Below, piece after piece: positions 9,367 to 18,153 of a DNA stretch of 37,202 bases (the first letter of the stretch is position 1; each line of letters starts with the position of its first letter). The notes below the pieces were generated by a model, which was given only the letters and a program-made list of their open reading frames with translations, made no database searches and was not told where the DNA came from. This stretch comes from an uncultured Pseudoxanthomonas sp. (GTDB lineage: Bacteria > Pseudomonadota > Gammaproteobacteria > Xanthomonadales > Xanthomonadaceae). The translations under genes were made by a program, and so were the position numbers. The DNA lies in assembly GCA_937975725.1 (NCBI GenBank), contig CALJUL010000076.1:1-37202 (forward strand), read 5' to 3'.

Positions 9367-10916
9367 GCCGCCCACCCGTAGCGGCGCTGCAATTCGCCGA
9401 CCAGCGCGTCGAAATCCTCCGCCGCCGGCAGCCGCTGCGCATAGGCGGCGTATTGCCAGGTGCGCACGACGCGCGCGAACAGGCTGCGCTCTTCCGCCTG
9501 CGGCAGGCGGCGCGACGCGCGCAGGCATTCGGCCTCGGTGGCGCCCGGCGGCAGCACGATGTCCGCATGCGCCGCCATCGCCTCCACGCTGGCGCGGTAC
9601 AGCAGCGCCAGCGCATCGCGCGGCCGTCCTTCGGCCCACAGCCGGCGCGCGGCCGCGGCGATGTCGTCCGGCAGCGCTTCCGGCAGCACCAGCGCGGCGC
9701 TCTGCGCCGGCGACGGGCGCAGCGCGCGCGGGCCCGCCGCTCCGCCCCGCATCCACGGCAGCCAGTAGCGCGCGGCGGCCAACAGCACCAGCACCAGGAT
9801 GCCGGCCAGGATCCACAGCCCCCATTCGCCGATGAAGGCCAGCACGCCGCCCAGGCCGGCCAGCCACGCCGGCATGCCGTGCGACTCCTTCTTCCTGTCC
9901 TCCGGCTTGCGCCATTCCCAGGTCGTGCGCGTCTGCGTGCGGCCCAGCGCGGGATCGCGGTAGGCGCGCTCGGCGGCGCGGCGGAAGGCGGCATCGTCCA
10001 CGCGCTGTTCGCCGAACACCTCCGGCAGGGTGGGAGGCGTGGCGCGTTCCGGCGCGGCTTCCGCCTGCTCCGCCGCGCCGCCGTCGTGGCGGTCCTGCGC
10101 GCGCAGCGGCGGCGCCAGGCCGGCCAGCAGCACCAGCGCCAGCACCAGCGGCGTGGCCGCGGACAGGCGGGCGCGCAGCTTGCGGAACACGATCTCCACG
10201 TCCCACGCCTCGACCTGCGTGCGCCGGTTGAGGTACAGGCCGAAGCCCGCGCCGACGTAGAACGGCTCGACCACGCTGACTGCCGCCCACACCAGTGCGT
10301 TCCACGCGAATTCGAGCCAGGCCGGCCATTCGATCGACAGCATGCGCAGCGCCGCCTGCATGTTGTCCGGCAACAACGATTCGGGCAGGTACAACGCCAC
10401 CGCCGCCATGCCGCCCAGCACCAGCGCGCCCTCGAAATGCAGGCAGGCCAGCATCAGCAGGGTGGCGTTGCCGTAGGCCTGCCCGCCCAGCACGCTGCGG
10501 CGCTGGCGCAGGCGCTGGCCCTGCACGCCTTCCAGCAGGTCGATCGGCAGGTACAGCGCGCGCACCGGGCTGAAGCGCCGCCAGGTCAGCAGGTGCAGCA
10601 TCGTGCAGGCGCCCCACGTAGCCTGCGCGCGCAGCGTCTCGCGCGTGCCCGGCACGCTGCCGAACACCGCGCGCGAGATGACGTACAGCGGGATGCGGTC
10701 GAAGACCGGCTTCAGCCACCACATCAGCAGCGCCGCCAGCCAGAACCGGTCGAGCGCCCAGGCGCCGGCGTTGAGCAGCAGGAACACCGGCAGCGTGACC
10801 GCCAGCCACGGCTTCCACACCGCGCCGGCGTGCCGGCGCACCAGCGCCATGCCCAGTTCGACGGCCTCCCAGCCCGAGCGGGCTCGCAGGCGCACGGCGA
10901 GCCGCTCAATCCGCAT
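9363..10916 (-). CDS. DUF4129 domain membrane protein
   Basis: 517 aa from the ATG at 10916, which overlaps the SpoIIM-like gene's stop by 11 bp. Several hydrophobic helices occupy residues about 30-290, followed by a hydrophilic Ala/Glu-rich loop and a further helix near 355-375 (WGLWILAGILVLVLLAA). The C-terminal DUF4129 domain contains EGRPRDALALLYRASVEAM and TEAECLRASRR. A MoxR-cluster partner is the expected context. No catalytic motif is seen; a transglutaminase domain sometimes fused to DUF4129 is absent here. Confidence 0.85.
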   Translation of the reverse strand: MRIERLAVRLRARSGWEAVELGMALVRRHAGAVWKPWLAVTLPVFLLLNAGAWALDRFWLAALLMWWLKPVFDRIPLYVISRAVFGSVPGTRETLRAQATWGACTMLHLLTWRRFSPVRALYLPIDLLEGVQGQRLRQRRSVLGGQAYGNATLLMLACLHFEGALVLGGMAAVALYLPESLLPDNMQAALRMLSIEWPAWLEFAWNALVWAAVSVVEPFYVGAGFGLYLNRRTQVEAWDVEIVFRKLRARLSAATPLVLALVLLAGLAPPLRAQDRHDGGAAEQAEAAPERATPPTLPEVFGEQRVDDAAFRRAAERAYRDPALGRTQTRTTWEWRKPEDRKKESHGMPAWLAGLGGVLAFIGEWGLWILAGILVLVLLAAARYWLPWMRGGAAGPRALRPSPAQSAALVLPEALPDDIAAAARRLWAEGRPRDALALLYRASVEAMAAHADIVLPPGATEAECLRASRRLPQAEERSLFARVVRTWQYAAYAQRLPAAEDFDALVGELQRRYGWAA

Positions 10917-11901
10917 CCGCCACCCCGCGCCCGCCGCGCCACAGCCACAACCCCACCAGCACCCACAGCGCGCCGGACACACTGAACTTCACCGTCGCCG
11001 GGATCGACTGGGTGGACGACCAGAACGCTTCGATGAACGCCGCCACCAGCAACATGAAGGCCACGCCCAGGCACAACCGGGCGCCCTTGCGGCCGGCGGC
11101 GGCCAGCGCGTCCACGCGCCGCTGACGGCCGGGCGCGATCAGGCTCAGCCCCAGGCGCAGCCCGGCGCCGCCGGCCAGCACGATGGCGGTCAGTTCGAAC
11201 GGCGCGTGCCCGCAGACGAAGCGCCACAGCGGGTCGCCGTAGCCGATCTGCTGCAGGTGGCCGGCCACGGTGCCGAAGTACACGCCGTTGAACAGCAGCA
11301 CGAACAGCGCGCCCACGCCCGCCAGCAGGCCGCCGGCGAAGGTGCGCAGGCCGATGCCGATGTTGTTCCAGATGTAGTGGCCGAACATCTGCCAGTCGGT
11401 GCCGCTCTCGCGGCCCAGCGCATGCGAGGGGTCGGCCGGGTCGTACATGCGTTCCCAGCCCGCCACCTGCTCGGGCGAGGCGATGCCGTACACCAGCTCC
11501 GGCGAGGATTGCAGCAGCACGTACATCAGCACCATCGGCACGGTGAACACCAGCGCCGCCACGCCCATGCAGCCGGCCTCGCTGCGCACCAGCCGCGGGA
11601 AGTCGGCCAGCAGGAAGCGCACGGCGCGGTGCCAGCGCGGCGGCGGCGTGCGGTAGAGCAGGCCGTGGCCGCGCTGCATCAGGTCCTGCAGGCGGTCCAC
11701 CACCACCGGGCTGTAGCCGCGCCGGCGCGCCAGCGCCAGTTGCTGGCACAGGCGGCGGTAGCGCGCGGGGATCTCCTCGTCGGTGAACACGCCGTGGTTG
11801 CGCTCGCCGCGCGCGCGGCGGGCGTTGGCGCGCGTCTGCAGCCAAGCGTCGAACGCCTGCCATTCGGCCTGGTGGCGGGCGACGAACTGCTCCTGCCTCA
11901 T
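10906..11901 (-). CDS. SpoIIM-like (stage II sporulation protein M family) membrane protein
   Basis: 331 aa from the ATG at 11901, which overlaps the RDD gene's stop as ATGA. A hydrophilic N-terminal helical domain (residues 1-100) precedes about five membrane helices. The family signature is in the segment CGHAPFELTAIVLAGGAGL (about 225-243). In non-sporulating bacteria these proteins are carried in MoxR/RDD clusters and have no connection with sporulation. Probably a membrane component of the same complex as its neighbours. Confidence 0.88.
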   Translation of the reverse strand: MRQEQFVARHQAEWQAFDAWLQTRANARRARGERNHGVFTDEEIPARYRRLCQQLALARRRGYSPVVVDRLQDLMQRGHGLLYRTPPPRWHRAVRFLLADFPRLVRSEAGCMGVAALVFTVPMVLMYVLLQSSPELVYGIASPEQVAGWERMYDPADPSHALGRESGTDWQMFGHYIWNNIGIGLRTFAGGLLAGVGALFVLLFNGVYFGTVAGHLQQIGYGDPLWRFVCGHAPFELTAIVLAGGAGLRLGLSLIAPGRQRRVDALAAAGRKGARLCLGVAFMLLVAAFIEAFWSSTQSIPATVKFSVSGALWVLVGLWLWRGGRGVADAD

Positions 11902-12578
11902 CGCCGCCCCAGCAGCCAGTTGGCGATGCCGTACAGGCGCAGCACGCCCGGCTGGCCGCGCGCGCCGGTGAGCGGCTCGGCCAGGTCGGCGAGTTCTTCC
12001 TGGCGCGAGGGCGTGAGCTGCGGCGCGCGCTCGCCGAAGGCGACCACCGCGGCCTGTTCCTCGGGCAGCAGCCCCACCGGCGGCACGAACACGTCGTTGA
12101 CCGGCGCCGGCCGGTGCTGGTGCTCGGACCCGGCGTGCACGACCAGAGTGCCGGCGACCATGTCGCCCAGCCGGCGCGCGTAGGGATCGGTCAAGCAGGC
12201 GATCAACCCGGCCGCGTAGCCCAGCGGCAGCATGTCCACCATGCGCAGCAGGTTGCGGGTGATCGCGGCCAGCCAGCCCACCGGCGCCCCGTCGCCGGCC
12301 ACCACCCGCAGGCCCAGGGCCTTCTTGCCCGGCGTCTGCCCGTGCCACACGGATTCGAACACGATGGGATAGGCCCAGAACAGCAGGAACATGCCGATCA
12401 GGTACAGCCCCTGCCCGGCCTTGCCGAACACCGCCAGCAGCATGCCCATGATCATCAGCAGGCCCAGCCGGATCGCCAGGTCGATGGCCCAGGCCAGCGC
12501 GCGCGGCACCGGGCCGGCGGCCGGCAGGTGCAGGGCGACGCCCTCGGGCGTCACCACTTCGCGGTAGGTATCCAGCAT
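11898..12578 (-). CDS. RDD family membrane protein
   Basis: 226 aa from the ATG at 12578, chosen for AGGA about 10 bases upstream; an in-frame ATG at 12611 would add 11 residues. The RDD-type signature is in the first membrane helix (RALAWAIDLAIR), followed by WHGQTPGKKALGLRV and RNLLRMVDMLPLGY, then DPYARRLGDMVAGTLVV, all typical of the family. A cytoplasmic tail of about 80 residues follows. It is the first gene of the cluster that ends with DUF58; gene order RDD - SpoIIM - DUF4129 - DUF4350 - MoxR - DUF58 is a known arrangement in xanthomonads and relatives. Confidence 0.9.
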   Translation of the reverse strand: MLDTYREVVTPEGVALHLPAAGPVPRALAWAIDLAIRLGLLMIMGMLLAVFGKAGQGLYLIGMFLLFWAYPIVFESVWHGQTPGKKALGLRVVAGDGAPVGWLAAITRNLLRMVDMLPLGYAAGLIACLTDPYARRLGDMVAGTLVVHAGSEHQHRPAPVNDVFVPPVGLLPEEQAAVVAFGERAPQLTPSRQEELADLAEPLTGARGQPGVLRLYGIANWLLGRR

Positions 12579-12743
12579 GCGGCCGTCATCCTGCACGCAC
12601 GGCTCCCGCACGCGGTGCGCGCGTCCGTCGGATCAGGTTGCAAGCGATATTCCCGCTGTCCATGCGGCTCCCCTGGCAGACCTCCGACTTTAACGGCGAT
12701 CACCGCCCTTGCCCAGCCATGCGCCGGTCCGCGGCCGCGGCGA

Positions 12744-13820
12744 TCAAGCGTCGCGGTATTCCCGCGGCACCCGCTTGAGCCCGCACAGCAACTGGTAGGC
12801 GCTGACCTTGCAGTGGGCGGCCAGCGCGGACGCGGTGGGCGCATCGCCCCACAGCCGCACCGGGGTGCCGACGCCCGCCTGCGGGTGCGGCGTCAGGTCC
12901 ACCGTCAGCATGTCCATCGACACGCGCCCGGCCAGCCGGCCGGGTCGGCCGTCGATCAGCACCGGGGTGCCCGTGGGCGCGAACTGCGGGTAGCCGTCGG
13001 CGTAGCCCATCGCCACCACGCCGATGCGGACGGGCGCGTCGGCGACGAAGTGCGCGCCGTAGCCCACCGGCTCGCCCGCGGTCAGGTCGCGCACGGCGAT
13101 GATCCGCGACTCCAGCGCCATCACCGGGCGCAGCGTGTCGATGGCCTCGTTGCGCGCGGGAAACAGCGGGTTGGCGCCGTACAGCATCAGCCCCGGCCGC
13201 CCCCAGTCGCCGCGCACCTGCGGCCAGCCGAGCAGGGCCGGCGAATTGCACAGCGCGGTCGCGCCGTCGATGCCGGCGACGGCCGCGGCGAAGGCGTCGG
13301 CCTGCTCGCGGGTGCGCGCGCAGTCCAGTTCGTCGGCGCGCGCGAAGTGGCTCATCAGCGTCACCGACGCCACCTGCGGCAGCGCCGACAGCCGCGCATG
13401 CGCGGCGCGGAATTCCTCCGGCGACAGCCCCAGCCGGTGCATGCCGCTGTCCAGCTTCAGCCAGACGTGCAGCGGCCGCGGCGCGGCGAACGCAGCCAGC
13501 GCTTCGACCTGCCAGGGCGAGGCGACCACGGTCCACAGGTCGTGGCGGACGATCAGCGGCAGTTCGCCGGCGTCGAAGAAGCCTTCCAGCAGCAGGATCG
13601 GCGCCGCGATGCCGGCCTCGCGCAGCTCCAGCGCCTCCTCGATGCAGGCCACGCCGAAGCCATCGGCCTCAGCTTCCAGCGCCTGCGCGCAGCGCACCGC
13701 GCCGTGGCCGTAGGCATCGGCCTTGAGGATGGCCAGCGCCCGGCCGCCGCCGAGACGGCGCGCCAGGCGGTAGTTGTGCCGCAGCGCGGCCAGGTCGATC
13801 AGGGCGCGCGCGGGGCGCAT
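12744..13820 (-). CDS. dadX: Alanine racemase, catabolic type
   Basis: 358 aa. It interconverts L- and D-alanine with pyridoxal phosphate. Lys33 in ILKADAYGHG binds the cofactor, Tyr254 in VGYGAHF is the second catalytic base, and SMDMLTVDL (301-309) is the conserved C-terminal segment. The ATG at 13820 lies 22 bp inside the end of dadA, so the two are one operon; this linkage argues for the catabolic DadX rather than the biosynthetic Alr. The frame is open well upstream but those starts would overlap dadA extensively. The only alanine racemase in the window. Confidence 0.93.
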   Translation of the reverse strand: MRPARALIDLAALRHNYRLARRLGGGRALAILKADAYGHGAVRCAQALEAEADGFGVACIEEALELREAGIAAPILLLEGFFDAGELPLIVRHDLWTVVASPWQVEALAAFAAPRPLHVWLKLDSGMHRLGLSPEEFRAAHARLSALPQVASVTLMSHFARADELDCARTREQADAFAAAVAGIDGATALCNSPALLGWPQVRGDWGRPGLMLYGANPLFPARNEAIDTLRPVMALESRIIAVRDLTAGEPVGYGAHFVADAPVRIGVVAMGYADGYPQFAPTGTPVLIDGRPGRLAGRVSMDMLTVDLTPHPQAGVGTPVRLWGDAPTASALAAHCKVSAYQLLCGLKRVPREYRDA

Positions 13821-15103
13821 GCGGCGTCCTCGCCGGCGGCGACCGCGCGCCGCGCATAGCGCGATACGTCCAGGCCCTCGCTGCTGATGGCCGGGCGGCG
13901 GCCGGCGACCACGTCGGCCAGGTAGCGGCCGGAGCCGCAGGCCATGGTCCAACCCAGGGTGCCGTGGCCGGTGTTGGTGTAGAGGTTGCGGTACGGGGTG
14001 GCGCCGACGATGGGCGTGCCGTCCGGGGTGGCCGGGCGCAGGCCGGTCCAGAACTCGGCCGCGGCCAGGTCGCCGCCGCGCGGATAGAGCTGGTTGACCA
14101 CCATGTCCAGGGTCTTCCGCCGGCGCCGCGGCAGCGACAGGTCGAAGCCGGCCACTTCCGCCATACCGCCCACGCGGATGCGGCGGTCGAAGCGGGTGAT
14201 GGCGACCTTGTAGCTTTCGTCCAGCACGGTGGAGGTGGGCGCCATCGCTTCGTCGGTGATCGGGATGGTCAACGAATAGCCCTTCAGCGGATAGACCGGC
14301 AGGCGCAGGCCCAGCGGCGCCGCCAGCCGCGGCGAATGACTGCCCAGCGCCAGCACGTAGCGGTCGGCGCGCTCCACCCGGCCGCCGATGCGCACGCCGG
14401 TGATGCGCGCGCCGTCGTGCTCCAGCGCCTCGATTTCGGCATCGTAGCGGAACTCGACCCCGGCCGCGGCCGCGCGCTCGGCCAGCCGCTGGGTGAACAG
14501 GCGGCAGTCGCCGGTCTGGTCGTTCGGCGTACGCAAGGCGCCGGTAAAGCGCACCGGAGCGCTGGCCAGCGCCGGCTCGCAGCGCGCGATGCCGGCCGGG
14601 TCCAGCAGTTCATAGGGCACGCCCATGCGTTCGAGCACCGCCACGTCCGCGGCGGCGGCATCCAGTTGCGCCTGGGTGCGGAACAGTTGCAGCGTGCCGA
14701 GCTGGCGGCCTTCGTATTCGATGCCGGTCTCGGCGCGCAGTTCGTCCAGGCTCTGCCGGCTGTATTCGCAGATGCGCACCATGCGCGCCTTGTTGACCGC
14801 GTAGCGGGCCGAGGTGCAGTTGCGCAGCATCTGCAGCATCCAGGCGTACTGCAGCGGGTCGACGCCGGGCTTGATCGCCAGCGGCGCGTGCCGCTGGAAC
14901 AGCCACTTCAGCGCCTTCAGCGGGATGCCCGGCGCGGCCCAGGGCGAGACGTAGCCGAACGAGAGCTGCCCGGCGTTGGCGTAGCTGGTCTCGCGCGCCA
15001 CGTCCGGCTGGCGGTCCACCACCACCACCTCGAACCCGGCCTGGGCCAGATACCAGGCACTCGTCGTGCCCACCACACCGCCACCCAGCACCATCACGCG
15101 CAT
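13799..15103 (-). CDS. dadA: D-amino acid dehydrogenase, small subunit type
   Basis: 434 aa. A membrane-associated flavoprotein that oxidises D-alanine (and other D-amino acids) to the keto acid, passing electrons to the respiratory chain. The FAD-binding dinucleotide fold begins at residue 3 (VMVLGGGVVGTTSAWYLA, GGGVVG at 7-12), and near the C-terminus NLYTNTGHGTLGWTMACGSG is the conserved flavin contact. Start supported by GGAG about 10 bases upstream. With dadX it allows use of both alanine enantiomers; the divergent Lrp-type regulator is the probable activator. Confidence 0.95.
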   Translation of the reverse strand: MRVMVLGGGVVGTTSAWYLAQAGFEVVVVDRQPDVARETSYANAGQLSFGYVSPWAAPGIPLKALKWLFQRHAPLAIKPGVDPLQYAWMLQMLRNCTSARYAVNKARMVRICEYSRQSLDELRAETGIEYEGRQLGTLQLFRTQAQLDAAAADVAVLERMGVPYELLDPAGIARCEPALASAPVRFTGALRTPNDQTGDCRLFTQRLAERAAAAGVEFRYDAEIEALEHDGARITGVRIGGRVERADRYVLALGSHSPRLAAPLGLRLPVYPLKGYSLTIPITDEAMAPTSTVLDESYKVAITRFDRRIRVGGMAEVAGFDLSLPRRRRKTLDMVVNQLYPRGGDLAAAEFWTGLRPATPDGTPIVGATPYRNLYTNTGHGTLGWTMACGSGRYLADVVAGRRPAISSEGLDVSRYARRAVAAGEDAACAPRAP

Positions 15104-15254
15104 CGCACTGCTCCACGGGGAAATCCCCTGCCGGGGGACGGGCTACAACCTGAGCGGCGAAGTATATGAGCGGTATCCCAGTGGTTTTCACTGACTTTTA
15201 CCCTATTTTCGGGAACAATCCACGCCAACGACCGGGAATGCAGCGACCCCTGCC
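15104..15254. promoter_or_regulatory. Divergent dadA / lrp control region
   Basis: The 151 bp between the two divergent starts contain an AT-rich patch at about 15176-15218 (GGTTTTCACTGACTTTTACC and CCCTATTTTC), exceptional in this GC-rich DNA. Lrp-family proteins bind AT-rich degenerate sites, so this is the likely operator and holds the -10 region for lrp. No single site can be pinned by eye. Confidence 0.5.
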
Positions 15255-15728
15255 ATGCGACAGAGACCCCTCGACAAGATCGACCGCAGGATCCTGCGCA
15301 TCCTCCAGCAGGAAGGGCGCATCTCCTTCACCGAGCTGGGCGAGCGCGTGGGGCTGTCCACCACGCCCTGCACTGAGCGCGTGCGCCGGCTGGAACGCGA
15401 GGGCGTCATCACCGGCTACTACGCCCGGCTGGACCCGCAGCGCCTGCAGGCCAGCCTGCTGGTGTTCGTGGAGATCAGCCTGGCCTACAAGTCCGGCGAC
15501 ATCTTCGAGGAGTTCCGCCGCGCCGCGATGAAGCTGCCCAACGTGCTGGAATGCCACCTGGTCAGCGGCGACTTCGACTACCTGATCAAGGCGCGCATCG
15601 ACGAGATGGCCGCCTACCGCAAGCTGCTGGGCAGCACCCTGCTGACCATGCCGCACGTGCGCGAGTCCAAGAGCTACATCGTGATGGAGGAAGTGAAGGA
15701 GACCCTCGCCCTGCCGGTGGCCGACTGA
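15255..15728 (+). CDS. lrp: Lrp/AsnC-family regulator, Lrp-like (probable DadR)
   Basis: 157 aa. N-terminal winged helix-turn-helix (about residues 5-55: LDKIDRRILRILQQEGRIS, then RVGLSTTPCTERVRRLE), then the RAM ligand-binding domain with LECHLVSGDFDYLIKARI and a C-terminal VMEEVKETLAL. Residue by residue it is close to E. coli Lrp as remembered. Divergent from dadAX, the arrangement of dadR in Pseudomonas, where alanine-responsive DadR activates dadAX. No obvious Shine-Dalgarno precedes the ATG. Whether it is a global Lrp or a local DadR cannot be told from sequence alone. Confidence 0.92.
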   Translation: MRQRPLDKIDRRILRILQQEGRISFTELGERVGLSTTPCTERVRRLEREGVITGYYARLDPQRLQASLLVFVEISLAYKSGDIFEEFRRAAMKLPNVLECHLVSGDFDYLIKARIDEMAAYRKLLGSTLLTMPHVRESKSYIVMEEVKETLALPVAD

Positions 15729-15740
15729 GCCGCGCGGCGC

Positions 15741-16289
15741 TCAGCCCGCGGCGAGGTAGCCGTCCTTCAGCCGCACGTAGTGCGCGGCCGAGTAGTGCAG
15801 GCTCTCGATCTCCTTGTCGGTGAGCCTGCGGGCGAAGCGCGCCGGATTGCCCAGCCACAGTTCGGCCTCGCCGACCACCTTGCCCGGGCCGACCACCGCG
15901 CCGGCGCCGACGAAGCCGTACTTCCTCACCGTGGCGCCGTCCAGGATGCACGCGCCCATGCCGATCAGGCACAGGTCCTCGATGGTGCAGGCGTGGATGA
16001 TGGTGCCGTGGCCGACGGTGACGTCGGCGCCGATCAGGGTCGGATAGCCCGCCTTGTTGTACGGGCTGTGGTGGCTGACGTGGACGATGGTGCCGTCCTG
16101 CAGGTTGGTGCGCGCGCCCACGCGGATGAAGTTGACGTCGCCGCGCAGGATGGTGCCCGGCCAGACCGACGCGTCCTCGGCCAGCTCCACGTCGCCGATC
16201 ACGGTGGCCGCCGGGTCCACGTAGACGCGCGGGCCGAGGACGGGAAAACGGTCAAGATAGGGGCGCAACGCGGTCAGATTGGCATTCAT
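15741..16289 (-). CDS. Gamma-class carbonic anhydrase family protein (YrdA-like)
   Basis: 182 aa, left-handed beta-helix of hexapeptide repeats (such as VIGDVE, LIGADV, LIGMGA, FVGAGA). Three histidines at positions expected for the metal site are present: His70 in GTIVHV, and His94 and His99 in VGHGTIIHAC. Gamma-class enzymes are trimeric; YrdA/CaiE-like members bind zinc but activity is often untested. The ATG at 16289 is backed by a -10 box exactly six bases upstream (leaderless arrangement). Divergent from the aldehyde dehydrogenase gene with only 49 bp between starts. Confidence 0.93.
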   Translation of the reverse strand: MNANLTALRPYLDRFPVLGPRVYVDPAATVIGDVELAEDASVWPGTILRGDVNFIRVGARTNLQDGTIVHVSHHSPYNKAGYPTLIGADVTVGHGTIIHACTIEDLCLIGMGACILDGATVRKYGFVGAGAVVGPGKVVGEAELWLGNPARFARRLTDKEIESLHYSAAHYVRLKDGYLAAG

Positions 16290-16295
16290 GCCGGC

Positions 16296-16301
16296 ATTGT
16301 A
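16296..16301 (-). promoter_or_regulatory. -10 element of a leaderless transcript (carbonic anhydrase gene)
   Basis: On the minus strand TACAAT is followed by GCCGGC and then the ATG at 16289. With a normal -10 to +1 distance, the A of ATG would be the first transcribed base. No Shine-Dalgarno precedes the ATG. The 18-base string CCTACAATGCCGGCATGA occurs again at 29363-29380. Confidence 0.7.
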
Positions 16302-16326
16302 GGGCTCCTGCCCGCGGACGAAGGCA

Positions 16327-16332
16327 TACACT
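16327..16332 (+). promoter_or_regulatory. -10 element of a leaderless transcript (aldehyde dehydrogenase gene)
   Basis: TACACT, then CGGGCC, then ATG at 16339. Same six-base spacing as on the opposite strand, so the two divergent genes share a 49 bp gap holding two leaderless-type promoters whose -35 regions must lie inside the opposite coding sequences. Confidence 0.6.
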
Positions 16333-16338
16333 CGGGCC

Positions 16339-17865
16339 ATGACCACGTTCCCGCACGCCGTCACCAGCGCCGCCAACGCGGCCATCACCGCCGCCAATGC
16401 CGCCATCGGCGCCAGCCGCCAGGCCGGCCCCGGAACCGCAGCCGCGCCCGGCGGCGACGGCCCGACCGCCACCCCGGTCGGCGATCTCGCGCCCACCCTG
16501 CAGCGCCTGCGCCAGGCCTGGCAGGCGCGCAAGCCGGATCGCGCCCAGCGCCGCGACGACCTGCGGCGCCTGCGCGAGGCGCTGAAGCGCCGCCTGCCGG
16601 AGATGGCCGACGCCATCGCCGCCGACTTCGGCCACCGCTCGCGCCATGAATCCCTGATCGCCGACGGCATGACGGTGCTCAACGAGATCGACCACCTGCT
16701 GTCGCACCTGCGCCGCTGGATGAAGCCGCGTCGCGTTGGCGTGGGCTGGCGCTTCTGGCCCGCGCGCGCCGAGATCCGCAGCGAGCCGGTGGGCGTGGTC
16801 GGCGTGATCGCGCCGTGGAACTACCCGGTCAACCTGGCGCTGATCCCGCTGGCCACCGCCATCGCCGCCGGCAACCACGTCTACCTGAAGCCGTCCGAGC
16901 ACACGCCGCACGCCGCCGCGTTCCTGCGCGGACTACTGGCCGAGGTGTTCCCGGCCGACCGCGTGGCAGTGGCCGAGGGCGGCGCCGACGTGGCGGGCGC
17001 CTTCGCCGCGTTGCCGTTCGACCACCTGGTGTTCACTGGCTCCACCGCGGTCGGCCGCAAGGTGATGGCGGCAGCCGCACCCAACCTCACGCCGCTGACG
17101 CTGGAGCTGGGCGGCAAGTCGCCCGCCATCGTCTGCGGCGACTACCCAGTGGAACAGGCCGCGGCGCGGCTGGCCACCGGCAAGTGGTTCAACGGCGGCC
17201 AGACCTGCATCGCGCCGGACTACGTGCTGCTGGTCGGCAGGCACCGCCGCGACGCGCTGGTGCAGGCGCTGCGCGCGCAGGCCAGGGCGCGCTACGGCGA
17301 CCTGGAAGACGCCGGCGACTACACCCGCATCATCAACGACGCCCAGTTCGCGCGGCTGGAAGGCTACCTGGACGACGCGCGCGCGCGCGCGCTGGAGGTG
17401 GTGCCGCTGTCGTCGCGCCACGACCGCGCGCAGCGCCTGTTCGCCCCCACCCTGGTGCTGGAGCCGGGCGACGACGCCACGGTGATGCAGGACGAGATCT
17501 TCGGCCCGATCCTGCCCATCCGCAGCGTCGATTCGCTGGACGAGGCCATCGCCCACGTCAACGCACACGACCGCCCGCTGGCGCTGTATCCCTTCGGCCA
17601 CGACCGCGGCGAGATCGAGAAGATCCTGCGCACCACCCTGGCCGGCGGCGTGACCGTCAACGACACCGTGCTGCACTTCGGCATCAACGCCCTGCCCTTC
17701 GGCGGCATCGGCCCCAGCGGCATGGGCGCCTACCACGGCCGCGCCGGCTTCGACGCCTTCAGCAAGGCGCTGCCCATCCTGTGGCAGCCCCGCCGCGCCG
17801 GCAGCGACCTGCTCAAGCCGCCGTACGCGAAGGTGGCGAAGTTCATCGACTTCATCGTCCGCTGA
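16339..17865 (+). CDS. Coniferyl-aldehyde-type dehydrogenase (ALDH superfamily)
   Basis: 508 aa. NAD(P)-dependent oxidation of an aldehyde to the acid; the closest recalled family is coniferyl aldehyde dehydrogenase (CalB), whose active-site context GGQTCIAPDYVL matches exactly in style. Visible residues: Asn161 in APWNYP, Lys184 in LKPSEHTP, the FTGSTAVG loop at 232-239, general base Glu256 in LELGGKSP and nucleophile Cys290. The first about 50 residues are an Ala/Asn-rich extension (AANAAITAANAAIGA) not usual in the family, but the six-base spaced -10 element supports this ATG. Substrate in vivo is uncertain; aromatic or long-chain aldehydes are both possible. Confidence 0.9.
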   Translation: MTTFPHAVTSAANAAITAANAAIGASRQAGPGTAAAPGGDGPTATPVGDLAPTLQRLRQAWQARKPDRAQRRDDLRRLREALKRRLPEMADAIAADFGHRSRHESLIADGMTVLNEIDHLLSHLRRWMKPRRVGVGWRFWPARAEIRSEPVGVVGVIAPWNYPVNLALIPLATAIAAGNHVYLKPSEHTPHAAAFLRGLLAEVFPADRVAVAEGGADVAGAFAALPFDHLVFTGSTAVGRKVMAAAAPNLTPLTLELGGKSPAIVCGDYPVEQAAARLATGKWFNGGQTCIAPDYVLLVGRHRRDALVQALRAQARARYGDLEDAGDYTRIINDAQFARLEGYLDDARARALEVVPLSSRHDRAQRLFAPTLVLEPGDDATVMQDEIFGPILPIRSVDSLDEAIAHVNAHDRPLALYPFGHDRGEIEKILRTTLAGGVTVNDTVLHFGINALPFGGIGPSGMGAYHGRAGFDAFSKALPILWQPRRAGSDLLKPPYAKVAKFIDFIVR

Positions 17866-18153
17866 GGCGGGCGCGGGTTCGCGTCCGGTCGATGCGCGGG
17901 CCCGGCCGGTCCGCACGGGCCGCCATGACTGCGCCGGCCGGGCGCGCCGGACCGGGCCCAATCATGCGGTCTCTCTCCCGATCGGACGGTTTTCCGTCGT
18001 CTTCGCCGGCGCCCGCGCTAGGATTCCAGCCCTGCCCGCAACACCCGCAGTCGGTGCTGGACGCCATGCTGCCGGCCCGCGGTTCCGCGGGGGTCTCGCC
18101 GGGTCATGGCGACGGACCCGGAAAACCCACGCCTTCAACAATCCCGATCGCCC